This document shows positions 59,172 through 64,000 of a stretch of DNA of 64,000 nt, piece after piece. Made by a program: the position numbers and the translations under genes. The notes under the pieces were generated by a model. The model was given only the letters and a program-made list of their open reading frames with translations, was not told the DNA's origin and did no database searches. Origin of the DNA: Fibrisoma limi BUZ 3. Its GTDB lineage: Bacteria; Bacteroidota; Bacteroidia; Cytophagales; Spirosomataceae. Position 1 is the first letter of the stretch. Each line of letters opens with the position of its first letter. The stretch is from NCBI RefSeq assembly GCF_000296815.2, contig NZ_CAIT01000004.1, positions 62,001-126,000 on the forward strand, written 5' to 3'.

Positions 59172-60779
59172 CTACGTCGGTTTCTGGTAAATATGGACAA
59201 ACGCTTCGTTCGGGATCTGCTCGTACTCACCCCGCAGCAGGTGCGGATTGATCTCATAGGTCACTACGTCGTCGGCCGTGTCGGGGACTTCGCCAAACAG
59301 GCTGGCGGCCATTGTCGGCGTGTACTTCTTCCTGATCCAGACCAGCCGCTGTTCAGGTAGCTTTCCCCAGGCCGGATTGTCGCCCAGTACCAGTTGGATC
59401 TTACCCCAATCGTTAAAGAAATATTCTTGCAACAACGGTATGATTCGGTAACGGAAGGCGTCGCAGAGATCAGCCGTGGTTTCGAGACCCGTCAGGTACG
59501 CGTGACCCAATTGGTGGTCGCGGTCGAGCAGATACTCAATTCGGTCGTTTATGGTTTGTAGTAAAACCGGTAGGTCAATACTTTCTACTGTGCTGAGCAC
59601 AGCCGGATCGGGCACGATTTCGCGGAAGCAGAACCGCCGGCGGAGGGCAATGTCCAGCAGGGCAATCGACCGGTCGGCGGTGTTCATCGTACCGATCACG
59701 AACAGATTAGCCGGCACGCCGAACCGCTCCTGCGAGTAGGGCAGCGTCAGCCAGAGTTCATGATCAGCCCCGAGCCGTTTGTTATCTTCTAAAAGTGTGA
59801 TCAGATCACCGAATACACTCGCTACGTTGGCGCGGTTAACCTCGTCGATCAGCAGATAATGGGGCGGGGCCTGTTGCAGGCGCCGACGTCGGTTGTCGGC
59901 CGAGTCGTTGAGGCAGTCGGCCAGCGTGGCGTATCCGGCCTGCTGTACGGCCGTCAGACAGGCCTTGTAAAAGAGACCTTTCCGCACCCGGTAACTAACC
60001 TGATTGCCCACCACCTCCGGCCGGATGCCTTCCACAAATTCCTCATAGCTGTACGACGGATGAAACGTAATCAAACTCGCTTTCCCGTCCTGCAAATACG
60101 GTTGCAGTGCGAACGTTTTACCCGTACCGGGTGGGCCATACAGAATCAGGTTGCGAGGCTGGTCGGGAGCCGACGGTTGGGGGATGTAATCTGCTTCCGG
60201 CTCTTCGGCATGGTGGCCGTTTAACGAGCGGTCGACACCTGAGTGCTTGTCGAGCGTTGGGTCCTGAGCCAGTCGGATCAGGTCACTGAGTCGGGCTTCG
60301 TCTTCGGCTGCTTCGTAGATGTCGGAGTTATGCCGGGCCAGGTGCGGACCGCGTTTGTTGCTTTCTACCAGTTCGAGCAGGCAATCTTCCCAGCAGGTGC
60401 GCAGGACCGGATGGTAGAGCAAGTGCGCGTTGGACTGCCCAATGATAACCGACAGATAGTCCGACTTTTCGGTTAACGGCTCAAACACCACTTCTTCAAG
60501 AGATGCCAGCCGATCCTGGCACGACTTCTTGACCGTCAGCCAGTATTCTACCTCGCCCCGGCGGGGTTTATGAATACGTAGCGCCAGAAAAAAATTGATG
60601 TCGGCCGAAATGGTAGCCTTACCCCGCCGGGTCGAAAACGCCAGCCGGGCGTCGCCGTTGGGCAGGTTGACGATGTCGATCAACTCTTTGAGTAACCCAA
60701 AGAACCGCCGGATGGCCTCGGGGTGGCCAATCTCGCTAATCCGGTCAAGAAGCAGTTGCTGAGGGTTGTCAAGTACCAC
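59172..60779 (-). CDS. McrB-type AAA+ ATPase, no McrC partner
   Basis: 535 residues from a GTG at 60779. The N-terminal 200 residues are a poorly conserved domain (KATISADINFFLALRIHKPRRGEVEYWLT) that may bind modified or double-stranded DNA. The AAA+ core has Walker A GPPGTGKT (215-222), the MNTADRS McrB/GTPase sensor motif (365-371), Walker B YLLIDEVNRAN and arginines RRRF (380-383). This is the McrB branch, whose members usually pair with an McrC nuclease for restriction of modified DNA. No McrC gene follows; the next gene is a dehydrogenase. It may be a solitary defence or housekeeping AAA+ protein. Confidence 0.88.
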   Translation of the reverse strand: MVLDNPQQLLLDRISEIGHPEAIRRFFGLLKELIDIVNLPNGDARLAFSTRRGKATISADINFFLALRIHKPRRGEVEYWLTVKKSCQDRLASLEEVVFEPLTEKSDYLSVIIGQSNAHLLYHPVLRTCWEDCLLELVESNKRGPHLARHNSDIYEAAEDEARLSDLIRLAQDPTLDKHSGVDRSLNGHHAEEPEADYIPQPSAPDQPRNLILYGPPGTGKTFALQPYLQDGKASLITFHPSYSYEEFVEGIRPEVVGNQVSYRVRKGLFYKACLTAVQQAGYATLADCLNDSADNRRRRLQQAPPHYLLIDEVNRANVASVFGDLITLLEDNKRLGADHELWLTLPYSQERFGVPANLFVIGTMNTADRSIALLDIALRRRFCFREIVPDPAVLSTVESIDLPVLLQTINDRIEYLLDRDHQLGHAYLTGLETTADLCDAFRYRIIPLLQEYFFNDWGKIQLVLGDNPAWGKLPEQRLVWIRKKYTPTMAASLFGEVPDTADDVVTYEINPHLLRGEYEQIPNEAFVHIYQKPT

Positions 60780-60857
60780 TGAATTCGGGATAATTTGTCA
60801 ATTCGCTAAATTACATTATTCTAACGTCAGAAAGTAGGTAAGCCTATTCATACAGTA

Positions 60858-60865
60858 TACATTTG
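60858..60865 (+). promoter_or_regulatory. Candidate -7 box for the 60886 lipoprotein gene (TACATTTG)
   Basis: TACATTTG matches TAnnTTTG, 20 bases before the ATG at 60886. A transcript start just after it rules out the GTG at 60868 as start. No -33 TTG. Confidence 0.5.
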
Positions 60866-60885
60866 CTGTGTATAGATCGCAAAAA

Positions 60886-61755
60886 ATGAGACCCTTTTTG
60901 TTACCCAACCGTATTCTTGTGTCATTGCTGCTGGTGGCCAGCCTATCCTGTAAGCGCGAGTCGGATCCTGATCCGGTTGTCTGTCGGCTGGTGGGGATGA
61001 CCGACCAGAACGTTGACCCAAGCGGCAACCTGACCAACGTACTGGAACGTGGCTTCACCTACAACGGACAGGCCCTGGCGGCCCTTTTCGAGCGGTCGGC
61101 CCGGCAGGAAGCCAGCTTCCAGACGGTATACGAAAACAATCGTCTGGTACGGGCTACAAACAATCAGGCCACGATCACGTTCGACTTTGCCGGGGCCAAC
61201 GCACCGGCTACCCGGGCTACCTACGCCAGCGGAGGGCGGACCCAGACGGTCTTCACGATAGAGTACACTACGGCGGGTCGTTTGAGTAAAATCGTGGAAG
61301 CACGGCAGGTATTGCCGACCGGTTCGCTGATTAACGAGCGGACATTCACCTTTACCTACGACGCTAATGGAAACCTGATCAATGAGCGCTCCCGGTTTGG
61401 CTACGTCGATGGCACGGCCGTGGTGCAGGAAACCGACTATACCTTTGATGCTAATGCTTCACCTTATACGTATATGCCCGAACCCGGCCTGATGACGTTG
61501 ATGGCGTTAATTCAGAATAATGAAGGATTGCCCGGCCGGTTCTGGCACCAGAAAGCGCCAAGTGGCTTCAGAACGTACGCCATCAACGCAAACGGCACCC
61601 GCGGTTCGCTGCGTGAATCCACTACGATCTCTCTGCTCTATGACGCGGACAACAAACTGACGGCTCAGGAGCAGAACTCCCAGACGTACACCCTGAGTGT
61701 ACCGACGCCCATCAGCCGCAAAAGCCGACAGGCGTTCACCTACCAGTGTCAGTAA
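60886..61755 (+). CDS. Lipoprotein with YD-like repeats, unknown function
   Basis: 289 residues from the ATG at 60886. Signal peptide with lipobox SLSC (MRPFLLPNRILVSLLLVASLSC). The mature protein repeats short beta hairpins of the form Phe-Thr-Tyr-x-x-Asn-Gly: RGFTYNGQAL, FTFTYDANGNLI, YTFDANASPY and LLYDADNKLT. These resemble the units of YD-repeat and related beta-rich envelope proteins. The closing segment is Ser/Arg-rich. It is divergent from the McrB-type gene, 106 bases apart. Confidence 0.78.
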   Translation: MRPFLLPNRILVSLLLVASLSCKRESDPDPVVCRLVGMTDQNVDPSGNLTNVLERGFTYNGQALAALFERSARQEASFQTVYENNRLVRATNNQATITFDFAGANAPATRATYASGGRTQTVFTIEYTTAGRLSKIVEARQVLPTGSLINERTFTFTYDANGNLINERSRFGYVDGTAVVQETDYTFDANASPYTYMPEPGLMTLMALIQNNEGLPGRFWHQKAPSGFRTYAINANGTRGSLRESTTISLLYDADNKLTAQEQNSQTYTLSVPTPISRKSRQAFTYQCQ

Positions 61756-61800
61756 TAAGGTCTACTAAATAGCGCCAGTTTGCCTTTCAGGCCATTAGCG

Positions 61801-61827
61801 AAGCCATCCTGTTTGCCGGGGTGGCTT
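61801..61827 (+). terminator. Weak terminator after the 60886 lipoprotein gene
   Basis: AAGCCATCC (61801-61809) pairs with GGGTGGCTT (61819-61827) with one wobble around a 9-base loop; a T-rich but broken tail follows. About 46 bases past the stop. Confidence 0.45.
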
Positions 61828-62011
61828 TGCTTGTTTATTGGCTTTCGGCCAGCTACTTACCGTTTGCTCATCGGTTTAGGTTTCATCCGTTAAAATCCGG
61901 ATTTGATGCTGTCCTGCCTACATTTCAGACCGCTGTCCAGGCCCCCATCCAGTCCACCACCCAATGCCCGGTAGTTTTGAGCCGTAATTCAATCAAACAC
62001 AACAACTACTG

Positions 62012-62446
62012 ATGAAACAACTCCTTTTTTCACTGGCGGTGCTGGCGACGGCCGCCAGTTGCGAGCCGCCACAGGCTAATGATGATCAGGTTCCGCCCGG
62101 TGGCCGAGTCGCGGCCATTGACGTTGGCGGAACACCACCGCCCGCAAAAGCCGGATTGTTCACATTCTGGACCTCCACAACTGGCTGGAAATTCGATCGG
62201 ATTGACATTCGGCTTAATGCCGACACCGTGGGTACAATCACGACTCCTTTTCTGATCACCTCTCAGCATCCGGTTCCGGAGTGTGGCCTGTCAATTCCTA
62301 AAATGCTCGTCGTAGCCAAGCGGCCCGCCGGTCAGTACGTCCTGAAAGCAACCGCCACCAAAGGTGGTCAGGTTGTGAAAAAGTGGAGCGGTACGCTGAC
62401 TTTCGCGGCAGATGAGTGCCGTCTGTTCAGATTCATTTTGCAATAA
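62012..62446 (+). CDS. Small lipoprotein, paralog A of a tandem pair
   Basis: 144 residues. Lipoprotein signal MKQLLFSLAVLATAASC. The mature domain, about 100 residues, includes FDRIDIRLNADTVGTITTPFLI, a Cys in PVPECGLS, and YVLKATATKGGQVVKKWSGTL. The same pattern recurs in the next gene, so they are a tandem duplication. Two cysteines in the mature part are conserved between the two and could form a disulfide. Function unknown. Confidence 0.72.
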   Translation: MKQLLFSLAVLATAASCEPPQANDDQVPPGGRVAAIDVGGTPPPAKAGLFTFWTSTTGWKFDRIDIRLNADTVGTITTPFLITSQHPVPECGLSIPKMLVVAKRPAGQYVLKATATKGGQVVKKWSGTLTFAADECRLFRFILQ

Positions 62447-62475
62447 TCCTCTCAAACCAAAACGTCAATCCATCA

Positions 62476-62847
62476 ATGAAAACGATTGTTATTGCCCTGC
62501 TTACCTTATTAACTGCCGTTAGCTGCAGCAACGAACGCGAAGTCATCAAACCCGCTATGGGCAGCTATCAGTTCTACACGAACAAAGCGTCTGATCAGTT
62601 CGATCAGATCGAGGTGAGGCTCAATGGGGAATTGGCCGGCTCGCTAACCAAGCCTTATCTGATAGGTCAGCAACCCGACTGCCAAACCGAGATTGCCGGG
62701 ATGATTCTGCGTGTGGAGCGGCCCGAGGGCAGTTACGCGCTGGAAGCGGTTGCGAAGCTGAGGGGTAAGTCGGTGAGCAAATGGTCTGGTACGGTCACCA
62801 TTAAAGCTGGCGACTGCGGCCGCAGCCGGCTTAACAGCAATCAATAG
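62476..62847 (+). CDS. Small lipoprotein, paralog B of the tandem pair
   Basis: 123 residues from the ATG at 62476 (MKTIVIALLTLLTAVSC); the frame starting at 62416 overlaps paralog A and is rejected. Its core FDQIEVRLNGELAGSLTKPYLI, Cys in QQPDCQTE and YALEAVAKLRGKSVSKWSGTV matches paralog A at most positions, including two Cys in the mature part. It starts 29 bases after paralog A and is followed by the TonB-C-like gene. Confidence 0.75.
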   Translation: MKTIVIALLTLLTAVSCSNEREVIKPAMGSYQFYTNKASDQFDQIEVRLNGELAGSLTKPYLIGQQPDCQTEIAGMILRVERPEGSYALEAVAKLRGKSVSKWSGTVTIKAGDCGRSRLNSNQ

Positions 62848-62909
62848 GCAGCCACCAGATAAGGTTGTCAGAGCGCCAACACCAATCAGAACAGTAAACA
62901 ACAAAAGGT

Positions 62910-63260
62910 ATGAAACTCATTCTGTTCACCATCTGCACGCTGTTAAGCCTATGTACTGCGCTCAACCAGACGAGTAGTGCCCGGCCGCACGATCCAACCG
63001 GGCCGAAAATCCTGAGCAGGCAGGTTGCCCGTTACCTTACGTATCCCGACGTACTGCAACAGGCCGACCGGGCGGGGGTGGTTGTGATCAGCTTCCGCAT
63101 TGATACCAGACAACGCATGGCCGACATCCGTGTGCACAGCAAAGACGAATCCCTGAATGCTGAATTAATCCGGCAGTTGCTTGGTAAACCTATGCTCGGC
63201 GCTGGTCTTGACACGCAGATCCGGCATATGGTCCGTATCCGCTTTACAATGAAGGATTGA
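62910..63260 (+). CDS. TonB C-terminal-domain-like small periplasmic protein
   Basis: 116 residues. A signal peptide (MKLILFTICTLLSLCTALNQ) is followed directly by a TonB_C-like domain: RYLTYPDVLQQADRAGVVVISFRID, MADIRVHSKDESLNAELI and a closing RHMVRIRFTMKD. There is no membrane anchor after cleavage and no ExbB/D nearby, so it cannot work as standard TonB. Such small exported copies are common in Bacteroidota and may bind TonB boxes or peptidoglycan. A strong terminator follows. Confidence 0.75.
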   Translation: MKLILFTICTLLSLCTALNQTSSARPHDPTGPKILSRQVARYLTYPDVLQQADRAGVVVISFRIDTRQRMADIRVHSKDESLNAELIRQLLGKPMLGAGLDTQIRHMVRIRFTMKD

Positions 63261-63287
63261 TTCCTGACGAAAAGTGCATCTCGATTG

Positions 63288-63316
63288 GCCGGGCTCTGAT
63301 GAGCCCGGCTTTTTTG
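63288..63316 (+). terminator. Rho-independent terminator
   Basis: GCCGGGCTC (63288-63296) and its perfect complement (63301-63309) with a TGAT loop, followed by six or seven T residues. It ends the TonB-C-like gene transcript. Confidence 0.93.
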
Positions 63317-63463
63317 CTGATCGGGTACTGGATACTCAGGAATTCGACCGCTTACTAAGTCATTTGACGCAGAAATCAGGCGTATTCGCCCGTTCGCGGG
63401 GTGCCACCCATCGACATAAGGCTATTTCTTGTATCTTGAATCACTGTTGTTTCGAGATTGTAT

Positions 63464-64000
63464 ATGCCTGTTCGTCAGCTTGTTCACGCCACCCGTTATG
63501 TAGCCGGCCTGCTGGCTGGACTGGTATTTTGCGGCTGGACGACCGATGGGCTGGCGCAGCAGTTTGCCGATCGCAAATACGGTGTGTACGATGGTCTTTC
63601 GTACGTCCACGTACGCCAATTGCACCAGGACGCCCTGGGCCGACTGTGGATCGGTACCATTTTCGGACTAAACGTTTATGACGGAACGTTGCCCATTGCC
63701 AATCACCGGCGCTACCCGATGCTCCCCGATATGAACGTGTCGGGCATTACGTCTACCGACGACGGGATCGTCTGGGCTAATGCAAACAACCGGCTGTTTC
63801 AGATCAACGGCATCGGTACCGCCAGCCTGATCGTGCGCGAACATCATATTGACTATGGTGTCGGCGTGTTTCGGCACCGGATGCGATTTCTGGTCGCCGA
63901 TCATGAACGTCGGCTCTGGTTTACAGCCGAAAGTAAGCTCGATCATGTAGGCCATCGGCTGTATTGCTGGGTCGGTGGTAAAGCTCAGAATGTAACAGGT
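63464..64000 (+). CDS. Two-component regulator propeller protein, N-terminal part (cut by window end)
   Basis: 179 codons from the ATG at 63464 to the window edge. The signal-like start (MPVRQLVHATRYVAGLLAGLVFCGW) is followed by propeller blades: YDGLSYVHVRQLHQDALGRLWIGT and GLNVYDG give the Reg_prop pattern (x-V-x-x-I-x-x-D-x-x-G-x-L-W-x-G-T), and a second, weaker blade reads VSGITSTDDGIVWANANNRL. Such N-termini occur in large periplasmic-sensor histidine kinases and hybrid two-component systems in this phylum. The kinase part lies beyond the window. Confidence 0.85.
   Translation, partial: MPVRQLVHATRYVAGLLAGLVFCGWTTDGLAQQFADRKYGVYDGLSYVHVRQLHQDALGRLWIGTIFGLNVYDGTLPIANHRRYPMLPDMNVSGITSTDDGIVWANANNRLFQINGIGTASLIVREHHIDYGVGVFRHRMRFLVADHERRLWFTAESKLDHVGHRLYCWVGGKAQNVTG

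Noticed and set aside
61821-62012. 63-codon ORF before the tandem lipoproteins
   Set aside because: No signal peptide or coding signature, and overlaps the weak terminator region and the lipoprotein A start.

Overview
The window looks like a chromosomal segment of a Cytophagales bacterium (phylum Bacteroidota), most like Spirosoma or a close relative. The evidence is: two secreted proteins with C-terminal type IX secretion sorting domains; a TonB-dependent receptor with a carboxypeptidase-like N-terminal extension; many signal-peptide outer-membrane barrels and lipoproteins; promoter -7 boxes of the Bacteroidota form TAnnTTTG and few Shine-Dalgarno sites; a CrtY-type lycopene cyclase; and a ketoisomerase/aminotransferase sugar pair. 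I see no tRNA, rRNA, insertion sequence or phage genes. The left edge cuts an NFACT/RqcH gene and the right edge cuts a two-component-propeller sensor gene.

Layout. 1-4.5 kb: end of RqcH, a glycosyltransferase, a PAS histidine kinase and a small VOC protein. 4.5-12.3 kb: minus-strand genes including a secreted M1 peptidase, DUF4230, and the conserved cluster pheT / coiled-coil protein / zapA / rny. 12.5-17.3 kb: DUF1684, then a plus-strand deoxyamino-sugar and glycosylation cassette (3,4-ketoisomerase, aminotransferase, GT2, methyltransferase) and ribE. 17.4-22.7 kb: PASTA protein, T9SS cargo, rhodanese, miaA, HxlR regulator, small secreted protein. 22.9-27.2 kb: TonB receptor and a porin-like barrel. 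27.4-30.7 kb: LysM/BON, DUF937-OmpA, lipoprotein, trypsin-like protease. 31-35.8 kb: PhyH dioxygenase with an unusual leader, a subclass B1 metallo-beta-lactamase, and an operon of a membrane LytTR regulator, an outer-membrane protein and a serine beta-lactamase-fold lipoprotein. 36-48.7 kb: ECF sigma factor with a membrane partner, collagen-like lipoprotein, M20 deacetylase, GH29 fucosidase, manA, cytochrome c/FG-GAP lipoprotein, DUF2167 and gluconokinase. 48.7-55.4 kb: crtY, lipA, OsmC, 2'-5' RNA ligase family, an FAD oxidoreductase preceded by a regular operator-like array, and a DksA-type zinc-finger protein. 55.5-64 kb: barrels, DUF5872, PagL-like deacylase, zinc dehydrogenase, an orphan McrB-type ATPase, tandem lipoproteins, a TonB-C-like protein and the propeller sensor.

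Most genes are ordinary housekeeping or envelope genes. The non-coding signals are the striking part: (1) three 21-bp imperfect palindromes at exactly 52-bp spacing upstream of the FAD oxidoreductase; (2) a dispersed family of purine-rich/pyrimidine-rich inverted repeats that abut stop codons; (3) a second palindrome family built on CCCCAAACCCCTGAAGGGG; (4) a perfect 71-nt palindrome upstream of an outer-membrane gene; (5) a hairpin covering a start codon; (6) a long structured leader with a seven-codon Met-rich ORF ahead of the PhyH gene. None of these could be tested by search here, so functional readings are inferences.
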